From NCBI GenBank assembly GCA_026987155.1, contig JALSNG010000101.1, forward strand, positions 1 to 25,106: DNA of 25,106 nt. Reading direction: 5' to 3'. Made by a program: the position numbers and the translations under genes. Every line of letters starts with the position of its first letter. Within the stretch, counting starts at the first letter, position 1. Source of the stretch: Thermococcus sp. (lineage in GTDB: Archaea > Methanobacteriota_B > Thermococci > Thermococcales > Thermococcaceae). The notes under the pieces are model-generated. The model was given only the letters and a program-made list of their open reading frames with translations, was not told the origin of the DNA and did not search any database. Positions 1-7,357 of this stretch are shown in pieces.

Positions 1-1
1 C

Positions 2-520
2 TATCCCCACCACCTGAGCGGCGGCCAGAGACAGCGCGTTGTTATAGCCAGGGCGATGATACTCAAACCGGAGTTCGTGGTGGCGGATGAAGCTGTTTCG
101 ATGATAGACGTTTCCATGAGGGCATCAATCCTGGAGCTTCTCGAATCGTTCAGGGAGGAGTACAACCTGAGCCAGCTCTTCATAACCCACGACATAGCGG
201 TCGGCAAGCTCATAGCGGACAGGATAGCGGTGATGTATCTCGGCAAGATAGTCGAGCTCGGACCGACCGACGAGGTCCTGAAGAACCCGGCGCATCCCTA
301 CACCATGGCCCTCATCCAGGCGGTTCCATCGATAGCGCGCAGGAAGAAGGAGAAGAAGCTCAAGATAACGGGGGAGGTTCCCAACGCCGCCAACGTGCCC
401 CCCGGCTGTCGCTTCCATCCCAGGTGTCCATTCGCGACTGAGGAATGTAAGAAGGAGGAACCGGCCCTTGTCGAGGTCAGTCACAACCACTTCGTTGCCT
501 GCCATCACCCGCTCCGCTGA
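2..520 (+). CDS. Oligopeptide/dipeptide ABC transporter ATPase, C-terminal part (DppF/OppF type)
   Basis: This is the 3' part of a gene whose start lies before the window; 172 residues are visible. It would be the cytoplasmic ATPase that powers import of peptides or oligosaccharides through an Opp/Dpp-type permease. Seen: the ABC signature LSGGQ (visible residues 5-9), a Walker B region ending in VVADE (about 27-31), the switch histidine in FITHD, and after HPYTMAL the C-terminal oligopeptide-transporter domain with its four cysteines (GCRFHPRCPF, EEC, VACHHP). One oddity is that the residue after the Walker B Asp-Glu is alanine where most family members have proline (DEP). The stop overlaps the stop of the convergent gene by 16 bases, and a run of six T follows it. 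Family is certain; the transported substrate cannot be told. Confidence 0.93.
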   Translation, partial: YPHHLSGGQRQRVVIARAMILKPEFVVADEAVSMIDVSMRASILELLESFREEYNLSQLFITHDIAVGKLIADRIAVMYLGKIVELGPTDEVLKNPAHPYTMALIQAVPSIARRKKEKKLKITGEVPNAANVPPGCRFHPRCPFATEECKKEEPALVEVSHNHFVACHHPLR

Positions 521-984
521 TTTTTTCTTAATTTCCGGTCTATTCTCAGCATCTCCCGCCACTGCCTTCCGGGCCAGTAGATTTGGCCACAGTTCTGGCA
601 GACGTAGAACTCGTCATAGCGCTCGTAAACGCTCTCCGGAATCTTACCTTTAACCTCCCCCTTAGAGGCCGGCCTTATCGGCCCGTTGCATTTGGGACAG
701 CGTGCATTCGCTGGAAAGAGCTCCCTGAACTCCACACCAAAATGTCTGAGTTCCTCAACCTGCCCCTCAAGGGAATTCGAGTTGAGGAGGATTGACTTAA
801 TCCCCAGCTTTTCGGCCCTCCCTGCCAAACCTGAGTCCCGGGTGAGGACTATGCGATTCTCCCGGAGGGCAACCCGGAGTATCTCATCGTCGTCTTCCAC
901 TCCATAGAGGGTGTCGTAGCCATAAAGCCTAAGCCACCTCGCGAGTCTTCCAAGCATCATGTCGGCTATGAACCTCATGGCCAT
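505..984 (-). CDS. Mut7-C RNase domain protein with C-terminal zinc ribbon (DUF82/COG1656 family)
   Basis: A 159-residue protein of the Mut7-C family, which has a PIN-like nuclease fold followed by a zinc ribbon and is inferred to cut RNA; the substrate is unknown. Seen: the N-terminal FIADMMLGRLARWLRLYGYD block typical of the family, acidic residues in EDDDEIL and LTRDSGL that fit a PIN-like active site, and a zinc ribbon with CPKC near residue 95 and CQNC near 130. Two ATGs compete, at 984 (MAMRF) and 978 (MRFIADMM, the usual start of homologues). A TATA-like TACTTTAAT on this strand at about 1005-1014 would place transcription start almost on the first ATG, so the message may be leaderless; no Shine-Dalgarno is visible. 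It diverges from the HEPN gene. Confidence 0.85.
   Translation of the reverse strand: MAMRFIADMMLGRLARWLRLYGYDTLYGVEDDDEILRVALRENRIVLTRDSGLAGRAEKLGIKSILLNSNSLEGQVEELRHFGVEFRELFPANARCPKCNGPIRPASKGEVKGKIPESVYERYDEFYVCQNCGQIYWPGRQWREMLRIDRKLRKNQRSG
521..526 (+). terminator. T-run directly after the ABC ATPase gene
   Basis: Six consecutive T follow the TGA stop at 518-520. In Thermococcales short U-runs are sufficient to promote intrinsic termination, so this is a plausible end of the transporter transcript. It lies inside the coding region of the convergent gene on the other strand. Confidence 0.4.
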
Positions 985-1029
985 CGAAAGGTATTAAGGG
1001 AAAACCATTAAAGTAGTTCCGGTGGTGAG

Positions 1030-1422
1030 ATGCACTACGAGGAAGTTGAGATACTAAGAAGAAGAGCTGAGGGCTTTTGGGAGAACGGAGAGTACCTCAT
1101 GGAAAAGGGCAAGTTTGACCTCGCAGCGTTTCATTTTGAACAGACGGTCCAGCTTGAACTCAAGGCTATTTTACTTGAATACGGAGGCGAAAAATACAAA
1201 ACGCACTCCATAAGGAACCTCCTTGAGGCCATTGGAGAGCTCTTTGACAAGGAAGATGTAGTGCGGGATTTCATACGGAAACACAGAAACGACATAAAAG
1301 CTCTTGAAGATGCTCATATCGACACACGCTATGAGGCGGTCATATACAGGGACTACGATGCCGAAGCCATAAAAATAACAGCTGAAATGATACTTGAATT
1401 CGCTCGAAGTCTGGTGGAGTAA
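1030..1422 (+). CDS. HEPN domain protein (toxin-like half of a HEPN/MNT pair)
   Basis: A 130-residue all-helical protein of the HEPN family (COG2250-like). HEPN proteins paired with a nucleotidyltransferase are usually RNases whose toxicity the partner blocks. Seen: an N-terminal block (ENGEYLMEKGKFDLAAFHFEQTVQLELKAIL) typical of HEPN helices 1-2, the KTHSIRNLLEAIG segment, and AHIDTRYEA near residues 98-106, matching the conserved A-x-x-x-x-RY region of the family. The start is supported by GGTGGTGAG directly before ATG 1030. The stop TAA is followed one base later by the ATG of the MNT gene, so the two are surely co-transcribed. Family confident; activity not shown. Confidence 0.85.
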   Translation: MHYEEVEILRRRAEGFWENGEYLMEKGKFDLAAFHFEQTVQLELKAILLEYGGEKYKTHSIRNLLEAIGELFDKEDVVRDFIRKHRNDIKALEDAHIDTRYEAVIYRDYDAEAIKITAEMILEFARSLVE

Positions 1423-1423
1423 T

Positions 1424-1792
1424 ATGGGGGATGTTAGGGCATCTATGCTGAAAAGGGGAAGAAAACGCTACCTCGTGATAAAGAACTACCGGAAGTATTT
1501 GCTCCCCATAAAGCGGGCCTGTGAAGAGGTCTTTGGAGAGTGCGAGGTCTATGTCTTTGGGAGCGTTCTGACCGGGAAATTTACCGCTGGAAGCGACGTT
1601 GACCTGTTGATAAAGGTGGAGAAAGTCCCCGAGAGCCTGAAAGAGCGGGCAAGACTTGAAATTAAGATTGAAGAGCTCGCAAATCTGCCGGATTATCATC
1701 CCTTCGAGTTCCACATCGTTGATGAGAAGGGGTTCAAGAGGTACGTCGAGGTTTTAAAGGTCAGCCCGGTAAAAGTCGAGGAACTTTTATAA
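1424..1792 (+). CDS. MNT-type nucleotidyltransferase domain protein (antitoxin-like partner of HEPN)
   Basis: A 122-residue minimal nucleotidyltransferase. In HEPN/MNT modules this partner neutralises the HEPN RNase, in studied cases by adding nucleotides to it. Seen: GS at residues 46-47 followed by SDVDLL, giving the catalytic pattern GS-x10-D-x-D with Asp58 and Asp60, preceded by a helix-rich region and the hydrophobic strand VYVFGS. ATG 1424 is chosen because GGTGG in the end of the HEPN gene sits at the right distance; an upstream in-frame TTG at 1394 would overlap the HEPN gene and has no better site. A TATA box for the next gene is embedded in its last codons. Confidence 0.85.
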   Translation: MGDVRASMLKRGRKRYLVIKNYRKYLLPIKRACEEVFGECEVYVFGSVLTGKFTAGSDVDLLIKVEKVPESLKERARLEIKIEELANLPDYHPFEFHIVDEKGFKRYVEVLKVSPVKVEELL

Positions 1793-1794
1793 CG
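1782..1794 (+). promoter_or_regulatory. TATA box of the metallo-hydrolase gene
   Basis: AACTTTTATAACG overlaps the MNT stop codon. A start about 25 bases downstream (about 1813) would leave a short leader containing the site CAGGTGGTTGA before ATG 1826. Confidence 0.55.
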
Positions 1795-1825
1795 CCCCCC
1801 TTCACGCCATAAAACAGGTGGTTGA

Positions 1826-2575
1826 ATGATAGTTTACTTCATCGGCACCGGCGGGAGCGAGGGGATTCCAGCACACCTATGCACCTGTTCCACATGCAGC
1901 GAGGCGAGAAAGTTCGGTTTTGCCCAGAGAAGGCCCTCAACGCTGGCCATCATAACCGAAAGGGGAAAAGCGGTTCTCTTCGACGTTGGAACGGACATAA
2001 GGGACTTCCTGAACGTTCCGCTGGAGGCGATTTTCCTCACCCACTGGCACCACGACCACATCTACGGCCTCTACAAGCTCAGATGGATGGCGATGGAAAC
2101 GCCGCTCTACGCTCCGGAGGGACACGCAGACGCGTTAATCCTCAACGAACCCAAGAACCTTCAGCCAAGGACGATAAGGCCCTTCGAGAGGGTTGAACTC
2201 GACACCCTTAAAATAACCTCCCTAAAGCTCAACCACCAGGTCGAGACCCTCGGCTACCTCATCGAGGAGGACGGGAAGAGCGTTGCGATACTCTACGACA
2301 CCAAGGGCCTTCCAGAGGAGACGTGGGAGTTTTTAAAAGCCAAGGCCCCGCTCAGGCTTGCCGTAGTTGATGCCACCTATCCGCCGGGCTTTAATGACCC
2401 ATACCACAACAACGTTGATGAAGCCGCAGAGATCGGCATCAAGCTCGCCGAGAGAACCGTCCTCAGCCACATCTCCCACAAGAACCTGCCGTTCCTCCAG
2501 CTGACCGAGTACGTAAGGAAGAGGTGGGGGAATAAAGTACTCGTGGCTTACGACGGGATGGTGTTCTACGTCTAA
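1826..2575 (+). CDS. MBL-fold metallo-hydrolase, PhnP-like
   Basis: A 249-residue metallo-beta-lactamase-fold hydrolase. The start MIVYFIGTGGSEGIP and the cysteine cluster C19-T-C21-x-x-C24 are like the PhnP (cyclic phosphate phosphodiesterase) group, which carries an extra zinc site. The metal site is seen as HWHHDH (His73, His75, Asp77, His78), with a later Asp in VVDATYPPG and His in LSHISHKN completing the binuclear centre. No phn genes are nearby, so the substrate (cyclic nucleotide, cyclic ribose phosphate or other phosphodiester) is inferred only from the family. It has its own promoter and a ribosome binding site GGTGG seven bases before ATG. Confidence 0.85.
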   Translation: MIVYFIGTGGSEGIPAHLCTCSTCSEARKFGFAQRRPSTLAIITERGKAVLFDVGTDIRDFLNVPLEAIFLTHWHHDHIYGLYKLRWMAMETPLYAPEGHADALILNEPKNLQPRTIRPFERVELDTLKITSLKLNHQVETLGYLIEEDGKSVAILYDTKGLPEETWEFLKAKAPLRLAVVDATYPPGFNDPYHNNVDEAAEIGIKLAERTVLSHISHKNLPFLQLTEYVRKRWGNKVLVAYDGMVFYV

Positions 2576-2576
2576 A

Positions 2577-2587
2577 CGTTTTTATCG
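2577..2587 (+). promoter_or_regulatory. TATA box of the nitroreductase gene
   Basis: CGTTTTTATCG lies just after the stop of the preceding gene, about 35 bases before ATG 2617. The T-run within it could also serve as the end of the upstream transcript. A TGTCCA hexamer follows at 2593-2598. Confidence 0.45.
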
Positions 2588-2616
2588 GCTTTTGTCCAAG
2601 AGGAACCGGTGGTGCC

Positions 2617-3183
2617 ATGCGCGTTCTTGAGCTGGCGAAGAGGAGGAAGACAGTGAGGCGGTTTCTCCCGGAGAGGCCCCCGAAGGATGATTTAATGAAG
2701 GCCATCAAGGCGGCAAAGGAAGCCCCGAGCGGTATGAACGCCCAGCCATGGAAATTTGTAATAATCGATGATGACTGGCTCAAGGGGAAGATAAGGGAGC
2801 TCTGCGAGGAGGAAGAGGAAAAGTTCTACTCAAGGACGAAGGGCGACCTGATGGCCTGGCTGAACGCGAAGGGCTTCAAACCGGAGAAGCCCTTCCTGAG
2901 CGAAGCGCCTTATCTGATACTCGTTTTCGGACACACCAGGGCTCCTTACTGGCTCCAATCAACGTGGATAGCCGTCGGATACCTTCTTCTTGCGCTCGAA
3001 GAGCTCGGCCTTGGAACGGTAACTTACACCCCCCCGAACCCGAAGCCAATCGAAGAGCTGTTGAACGCACCGAAGGACTACAAGCTCCAGACGATACTGC
3101 CCGTCGGCTATCCAGCCGATCCAAAGCCCAAATACGAGAGAAAGAAGTTGGAGGACGTTGTGTCCTTCAATGGGTTTGGTTGA
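2617..3183 (+). CDS. Nitroreductase family protein (FMN-dependent)
   Basis: A 188-residue single-domain protein of the nitroreductase fold, expected to be a homodimeric FMN enzyme using NAD(P)H; the natural substrate cannot be told. Seen: the N-terminal RRKTVRRFLPE segment that binds FMN phosphate, APSGMNAQPWKFVII (residues about 38-51), the central helix region WIAVGYLLLALEELGLGT, and ILPVGYPADPKPKYERKKLEDVV near the C-terminus, which is the usual end of these proteins. ATG 2617 follows GGTGGTGCC. It stands alone, with promoter-like sequence on both sides. Confidence 0.9.
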   Translation: MRVLELAKRRKTVRRFLPERPPKDDLMKAIKAAKEAPSGMNAQPWKFVIIDDDWLKGKIRELCEEEEEKFYSRTKGDLMAWLNAKGFKPEKPFLSEAPYLILVFGHTRAPYWLQSTWIAVGYLLLALEELGLGTVTYTPPNPKPIEELLNAPKDYKLQTILPVGYPADPKPKYERKKLEDVVSFNGFG

Positions 3184-3190
3184 ATGACGA

Positions 3191-3195
3191 TTTTT
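3191..3195 (+). terminator. T-run after the nitroreductase gene
   Basis: Five T occur eight bases after the stop codon and further T-rich stretches follow at 3214-3239, which fits an archaeal U-run terminator. The rest of the 104-base gap holds only the promoter of the next gene. Confidence 0.3.
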
Positions 3196-3242
3196 GTTGG
3201 GTATTCTTCCAGGTTTTCGTCTATTTTACTGAATTTTTGCGG

Positions 3243-3254
3243 AAACTTTTATCG
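3243..3254 (+). promoter_or_regulatory. TATA box of the aminotransferase gene
   Basis: AACTTTTATCG, about 40 bases before ATG 3288, fits an archaeal TATA element; the ribosome binding site TAGGTGGTTGG lies directly before the ATG. Confidence 0.5.
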
Positions 3255-3287
3255 TAGGGTTATTGGGATTTCCCCTTAGGTGGTTGG

Positions 3288-4448
3288 ATGTTTTCGGAAA
3301 GAATACTCGGCGTGGATACGAGCGCTCTGAGGAGGGTCTTAGCGCTCGTGCGCGGTGGAAGTGTTATCTCGTTTGCAGGTGGCGTTCCGAGCCCGGAGCT
3401 CTTTCCAATGGAGGAGCTTGGGGATGTGATAATGGATGTTTCAAAGATGAGGGAAGCCTTCCAGTACGGCCCTGCCCTGGGAATCCCAGAGCTTAGGGAG
3501 GAGCTCGCTGGATATATGAAAAGCTGGAGTGTTGAGACCTCTGGTGGAGAGATCATGATAACCCATGGTTCTCAGCAGGGGATAGACGTCGTTGCTCGTG
3601 CCCTCATTGATCCCGGAGACGTTATCATCGTGGAGGCACCCACCTACTTCGTGGCCCTGAACACTTTCCAGATATACGGTCCTGAATTTGTGGAAGTTCC
3701 CCTCGACTCAAGGGGTATCTCGACGGAGCTCCTTGAGGGACTCCTTCAAGAATTGGAGTCTCAGAAAAAGAAAGTCAAGATGATCTACACGGTCCCGAAC
3801 TTTCACAATCCTGCAGGGGTTACCATGAGCGAGAGGAGGAGAAAAAAGCTTGCCAAACTCGCCGAGGAGTTTGATTTCATCATCCTTGAAGACAACCCCT
3901 ACGGTGAACTCCGCTATCTGGGAAAAAGGGTTAGATCGATTCGTTCCTTTGCACCGGACAGGACGATATATCTCGGCTCGTTTTCCAAGATTTTTGCCCC
4001 CGGTTTTAGGATAGCTTGGCTCAATGCTCCGAAGTGGGCTATTGAGAGGCTTGAGGTTTCAAAGCAGACTTCGGATGTTTGCACCAATACCTTCGGCCAG
4101 TACGTTACCCTTGAGTTCATGAGACGTGGGTATCTTTGGAAAAACGTGGAAAGGCTGAGGCGGGCGTACTGGCCGAAGCTCAGGGCCATGCTTGAGGCCC
4201 TTGATGAGTTCATGCCCGAGGGTGTGGAGTGGACCGAACCGGAGGGTGGCATGTTTGTCTGGTTAAAGACTGGAAAAGATGCGGATGCTCTTCTACCGAG
4301 GGCCGTTGAACGGGGAGTAGCCTACGTGCCGGGGAGTGTTTTCTATGCCTTGAAACCAGAGAGGGACAGGATGAGACTAAACTTCACGTTTGAGAGTGAA
4401 GATAGGATAAATGACGGAATAAGAATCCTCGCAGAGCTCCTCTCGTAG
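3288..4448 (+). CDS. PLP-dependent aminotransferase, LysN/Aro8 type (2-aminoadipate or aromatic aminotransferase)
   Basis: A 386-residue class I aminotransferase of the group that includes LysN (2-oxoadipate to 2-aminoadipate) and archaeal aromatic/branched-chain aminotransferases. Seen: ISFAGGVPSPELFP at the N-terminus (this group's GG-PSPELFP block), YGPALGIPELREELA, ITHGSQQGID, the PNFHNPAG segment holding the substrate/cofactor Asn, EDNPYGELRY, and the PLP lysine in SFSK (Lys234). Its place right before the lysine genes suggests it supplies the transamination of 2-oxoadipate, a step otherwise missing from the cluster. It has its own promoter and a 211-base gap to lysS, so this is inference; the substrate could equally be an aromatic or branched-chain oxoacid. 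Confidence 0.85.
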   Translation: MFSERILGVDTSALRRVLALVRGGSVISFAGGVPSPELFPMEELGDVIMDVSKMREAFQYGPALGIPELREELAGYMKSWSVETSGGEIMITHGSQQGIDVVARALIDPGDVIIVEAPTYFVALNTFQIYGPEFVEVPLDSRGISTELLEGLLQELESQKKKVKMIYTVPNFHNPAGVTMSERRRKKLAKLAEEFDFIILEDNPYGELRYLGKRVRSIRSFAPDRTIYLGSFSKIFAPGFRIAWLNAPKWAIERLEVSKQTSDVCTNTFGQYVTLEFMRRGYLWKNVERLRRAYWPKLRAMLEALDEFMPEGVEWTEPEGGMFVWLKTGKDADALLPRAVERGVAYVPGSVFYALKPERDRMRLNFTFESEDRINDGIRILAELLS

Positions 4449-4451
4449 TAT

Positions 4452-4467
4452 CTTTACCTTTGTAAAG
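4452..4467 (+). terminator. Small hairpin after the aminotransferase gene
   Basis: CTTTAC-CTTT-GTAAAG is a perfect 6-base inverted repeat with a 4-base loop, three bases after the stop. It is not followed by a clear T-run, so it could be a weak terminator or a binding palindrome. Confidence 0.25.
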
Positions 4468-4529
4468 CAGTTCCTTTACTGGAAGTGTTGTCCTCACAAT
4501 TTTCCGAATATTAAACGGTATATTTGCTA

Positions 4530-4554
4530 TTTTTCAGAAAATTTTTTCAGAAAA
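4530..4554 (+). promoter_or_regulatory. Tandem FFRP/FL11-like operator candidate in the lys promoter region
   Basis: TTTTTCAGAAAA and TTTTTTCAGAAAA stand back to back about 55 bases upstream of the lys TATA box. Their junction (4535-4550) reads CAGAAAATTTTTTCAG, a near palindrome that matches the published FL11 feast/famine regulator consensus TGAAA-WWW-TTTCA at 11 of 13 positions on either strand. FL11 of Pyrococcus is reported to bind lysine and repress, so a lysine-responsive operator is a reasonable inference. A/T richness makes chance similarity possible. Confidence 0.4.
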
Positions 4555-4595
4555 CCCAAGTTTTTAACAGTTTGTTCGATAGACATGTTAAATGA

Positions 4596-4612
4596 CCGAA
4601 AACTTTATATAA
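4596..4612 (+). promoter_or_regulatory. Promoter of the lysSTUB genes (BRE and TATA)
   Basis: CCGAAAACTTTATATAA is a strong archaeal promoter, with a purine-rich BRE followed by TTTATATA. Transcription should start about 4632-4637, giving a leader of some 25 bases with GGTGG before ATG 4660. Confidence 0.75.
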
Positions 4613-4659
4613 CACTCCCAGTGATGTGAAGCCGGTGATGAGTATTAAGCGGTGGTATA

Positions 4660-5745
4660 ATGATACTCGATTCAACTCTCAGAGAAGGGGAACAAACGCC
4701 GGGGGTGAACTTCTCCCCAGAGGATAGGCTTAGGATTGGCATAGCTCTTGACGAGGTCGGCGTTGATTTTATTGAGGCCGGCCATCCAGCGGTAAGCGAT
4801 GAAATTTTCGAGGGGGTGCGCCTCCTCGTCAACCAAGGCTTGAACGCAAACCTCCTGGCACATTCCAGGGCCCTCAAAAGCGACATCGATCTCGTGCTCA
4901 AGGCAGAGACGCCGTGGATAGGCATATTCCTCTGCGTCTCAGATAACTGTCTCCGAAGGAGGTTTGGCATAACCCTTGAGATGGCCATGGAAAGGATAGA
5001 GGAGGCGGTAACCTACGCCAAAGACCACGGTCTCAGGGTTCGATTTACTCCAGAGGACACTACCCGAACTGAGTGGGAAAACCTTAAAGCGGTTTTGAGC
5101 CTCGTGAGGGAGCTTCGTGTGGACAGGGTCAGTATCGCCGATACAACGGGTTCAGCACACCCACTGGAGTTCTACGATCTTGTGAAGCGTTTCGTCGACT
5201 TTGGGATACCCGTAAACGTGCACTGTCACAACGATCTCGGTCTGGCTCTTGCAAATGCGTTGATGGCGATCGAAGCTGGAGCGAGCCTTGTGGACGCCAC
5301 AGTAAACGGTATTGGGGAGAGGAGTGGTATCGTGGACCTCGCCCAGCTGGCCGCTGTTCTCACATACCATTATGGGGTCAGGAAGTACCGGCTTGAAAAG
5401 CTGTATTCCCTCAGCAGGCTCGTGAGTGAAATCACGGGAATTGGAGTGCAGGATAACTCTCCAATAGTTGGGAGGAACGCATTCACCCACAAGGCCGGCC
5501 TTCATGTTTCTGCTGTAGTGAGGGATCCGAGTTTTTACGAATTCCTCCCCGCTGAGACCTTTGGAAGGGAGAGAGTAATCTACGTGGATAGGTTTGCGGG
5601 GAGGGACACCATAAGATTCCACCTCAGGCGTTTTGGGATCGAGGATGAGGGTGTGGTCGAGGCCCTCCTCAGAAAGGTGAAGAGCTCAAGGAGGCCCTTC
5701 ACTCCGGAGGCCCTTGCAGAAGAGGCAAGGAGGATGATGACATGA
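4660..5745 (+). CDS. lysS: Homocitrate synthase (2-isopropylmalate/homocitrate synthase family)
   Basis: A 361-residue enzyme that condenses acetyl-CoA with 2-oxoglutarate to homocitrate, the first step of the 2-aminoadipate lysine route. Seen: the family signature DSTLREGEQTPG (residues 4-15) with the catalytic Arg, the metal-binding HCHNDLGLALANA block (His188 and His190), VNGIGERSG, and a short C-terminal region with HKAGLHVSAV. The length fits enzymes that lack the LeuA allosteric domain. Family alone does not separate it from 2-isopropylmalate or citramalate synthase; the assignment rests on the following homoaconitase, homoisocitrate dehydrogenase and LysW genes. ATG 4660 has GGTGG five bases upstream and an in-frame stop just before it. 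Its stop overlaps the lysT ATG. Confidence 0.9.
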   Translation: MILDSTLREGEQTPGVNFSPEDRLRIGIALDEVGVDFIEAGHPAVSDEIFEGVRLLVNQGLNANLLAHSRALKSDIDLVLKAETPWIGIFLCVSDNCLRRRFGITLEMAMERIEEAVTYAKDHGLRVRFTPEDTTRTEWENLKAVLSLVRELRVDRVSIADTTGSAHPLEFYDLVKRFVDFGIPVNVHCHNDLGLALANALMAIEAGASLVDATVNGIGERSGIVDLAQLAAVLTYHYGVRKYRLEKLYSLSRLVSEITGIGVQDNSPIVGRNAFTHKAGLHVSAVVRDPSFYEFLPAETFGRERVIYVDRFAGRDTIRFHLRRFGIEDEGVVEALLRKVKSSRRPFTPEALAEEARRMMT

Positions 5746-6878
5746 CGCTCGTTGAGGATATCTTGGGCGCAAGGACGGGTGAAACTGTGGTTAGGAAAGT
5801 GGACCTTGTCTATGCCCATGATGGCACAATGCCCCTGATAATTGAGGCCTTTAGAAAAGCCTTCACTCAAGTTAGAGCCAATGCTTACGTTTTCTTCGAT
5901 CACGTCTTCCCAGCTCCCACCGTTAAGGTGGCAAACCTCCAGAAGGAAATCAGGGATTTTGCAAGGGAACACGGCATACCCGTGATTCAGGGCCAGGGAA
6001 TATGTCATCAACTCGTATTTGAGATGGGTCTGGCCGAGAATGCCAAGGTTGTGGTCGGGGCCGACAGTCACACCCCAACTCTCGGCGCGCTGGGAGTCTT
6101 CGCAGTTGGGATGGGTGCGACGGACACTGCAGTCGCCCTCGGACTCGGGAAGACGTGGTTGAGGGTTCCCGAAAGCGTTGCCGTTACCTTTGAGGGGAGG
6201 CCATCGAAGAGTGTGATGGCGGCAGATGCAATGATTTCGGTCATAACCTCCCTGAGGGATTACGAGATGAACTACAAGGCCATAGAGTTCTTCAACGTGC
6301 CCTTTGAGCTCGATGAGAGGCTGACTTTGACGAACTTCAGCGTCGAGGCAAACGCAAAAACCGGTATTATAGGGGATTACTCGGAGGGGCACGTAAAGGA
6401 GCTGGTCGTTGACCTCCCTTCCCTCCCCCCAATGGTTGCCAGGCCCCATCACCCCTCCAACGGTGTTCCTGTGGATGATGTTGAGGGAACCCCCGTTGAC
6501 CAGGTGTTCATTGGATCCTGCACCAACGGGCGCTTTGAGCACATAATGAGAGCCGCTGAAGTACTCGCAGGAGAAGAGGTCGCGGTTAGGACGATAATAG
6601 GCCCAGCATCGATAAACGTTTACAGGAGGATGGTTGAGACGGGGATTGCCAAGGTCCTCATAGATGCCGGTGCCGTAATTCTGCCTCCCGGCTGCGGTCC
6701 TTGTCTCGGTAGACACATGGGTGTTGCCGGTGACGGGGAACGGATTCTGAGCACAACGAACAGGAATTTCCAGGGCAGAATGGGTTCTCCTAATGCCGAA
6801 ATTTACCTCTCAAGTCCCATAACAGCTGCCACAAGCGCCCTCTACGGCGAGATAACCAGCCCGGAGGGAGGGGCATGA
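5742..6878 (+). CDS. lysT: Homoaconitase large subunit
   Basis: A 378-residue catalytic subunit that, with LysU, isomerises homocitrate to homoisocitrate through cis-homoaconitate. The 4Fe-4S cluster ligands are visible as Cys260 in GSCTNGR, and Cys318 and Cys321 in PPGCGPCLG. DHVFP, GADSHTPTLGALG and STTNRNFQGRMG are further aconitase-family blocks. The length is that of the prokaryotic LeuC/HacA group, with the swivel domain encoded separately next door. It starts by ATGA overlap with lysS and ends by ATGA overlap with lysU. A role with isopropylmalate as well cannot be excluded. Confidence 0.92.
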   Translation: MTLVEDILGARTGETVVRKVDLVYAHDGTMPLIIEAFRKAFTQVRANAYVFFDHVFPAPTVKVANLQKEIRDFAREHGIPVIQGQGICHQLVFEMGLAENAKVVVGADSHTPTLGALGVFAVGMGATDTAVALGLGKTWLRVPESVAVTFEGRPSKSVMAADAMISVITSLRDYEMNYKAIEFFNVPFELDERLTLTNFSVEANAKTGIIGDYSEGHVKELVVDLPSLPPMVARPHHPSNGVPVDDVEGTPVDQVFIGSCTNGRFEHIMRAAEVLAGEEVAVRTIIGPASINVYRRMVETGIAKVLIDAGAVILPPGCGPCLGRHMGVAGDGERILSTTNRNFQGRMGSPNAEIYLSSPITAATSALYGEITSPEGGA

Positions 6879-7357
6879 GCAGGGTTTGGCGCTTTGGGGA
6901 CAACGTCTCGACCGATGCCATAACCCCCGGCAGGTACAACCTGACTAAGGATCCTGCCGAGCTTGCAAAGATAGCTTTCATCGAGGCGAGGCCCGAGTTT
7001 GCGCGTGAAGTCGTGCCCGGTGACGTTGTCGTTGGGGGCAGGAACTTCGGGATAGGCTCCTCCAGAGAATCCGCACCCCTTTCCCTCAAGGCCGCTGGAG
7101 TCTCCGGCGTTATAGCACAGTCCTTTGGTAGGATATTCTTCAGGAACGCCGTCAATCTTGGCCTTCCCCTCCTCATCGGAGACACGAGCCCACTGAGGGA
7201 TGGTGACATCGTAGAGGTTAATTGGGAAACTGGAGAAGTTAGGAGGGGAAAAGAGGTCTTTCAGTTCAAACCCCTGGACGGTTTTCTCCTTGATGTTGTT
7301 CGCTCTGGGGGGATAATCGAATACATACGGCGGAGGGGAGACTTGTGTATCGAGTAG
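6875..7357 (+). CDS. lysU: Homoaconitase small subunit
   Basis: A 160-residue swivel-domain subunit partnering LysT. Seen: VWRFGDNVSTDAITPGRYN at the N-terminus and GRNFGIGSSRESAP, the active-site Ser/Arg loop, followed by AQSFGRIFFRNAVNLGLPLL. In this family the residues after the GRY motif (here Tyr21-Asn22-Leu23-Thr24) form the loop that sets substrate chain length; this version is neither the YLRT/YLRM of isopropylmalate isomerases nor the YLVY of methanogen homoaconitase. It overlaps lysT by four bases and lysB by 13 bases. Confidence 0.9.
   Translation: MSRVWRFGDNVSTDAITPGRYNLTKDPAELAKIAFIEARPEFAREVVPGDVVVGGRNFGIGSSRESAPLSLKAAGVSGVIAQSFGRIFFRNAVNLGLPLLIGDTSPLRDGDIVEVNWETGEVRRGKEVFQFKPLDGFLLDVVRSGGIIEYIRRRGDLCIE

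Noticed and set aside
1834..2061. A cysteine/tryptophan-containing minus-strand frame opposite the metallo-hydrolase.
   Set aside because: It is a shadow of the MBL-fold gene, without ribosome site or promoter.
4638..4727. An upstream frame in the lys leader (M-S-I-K-R-W-Y...) as a lysine leader peptide.
   Set aside because: It holds only one early Lys codon, has no repeats, and runs 68 bases into lysS in another frame; GGTGATG there can be explained as a spare ribosome site.
5580..6716. A 378-codon open frame on the minus strand across lysS and lysT.
   Set aside because: It is antisense to two strongly conserved genes with all catalytic residues, and its translation has no recognisable motif; long shadow frames are common in this codon usage.
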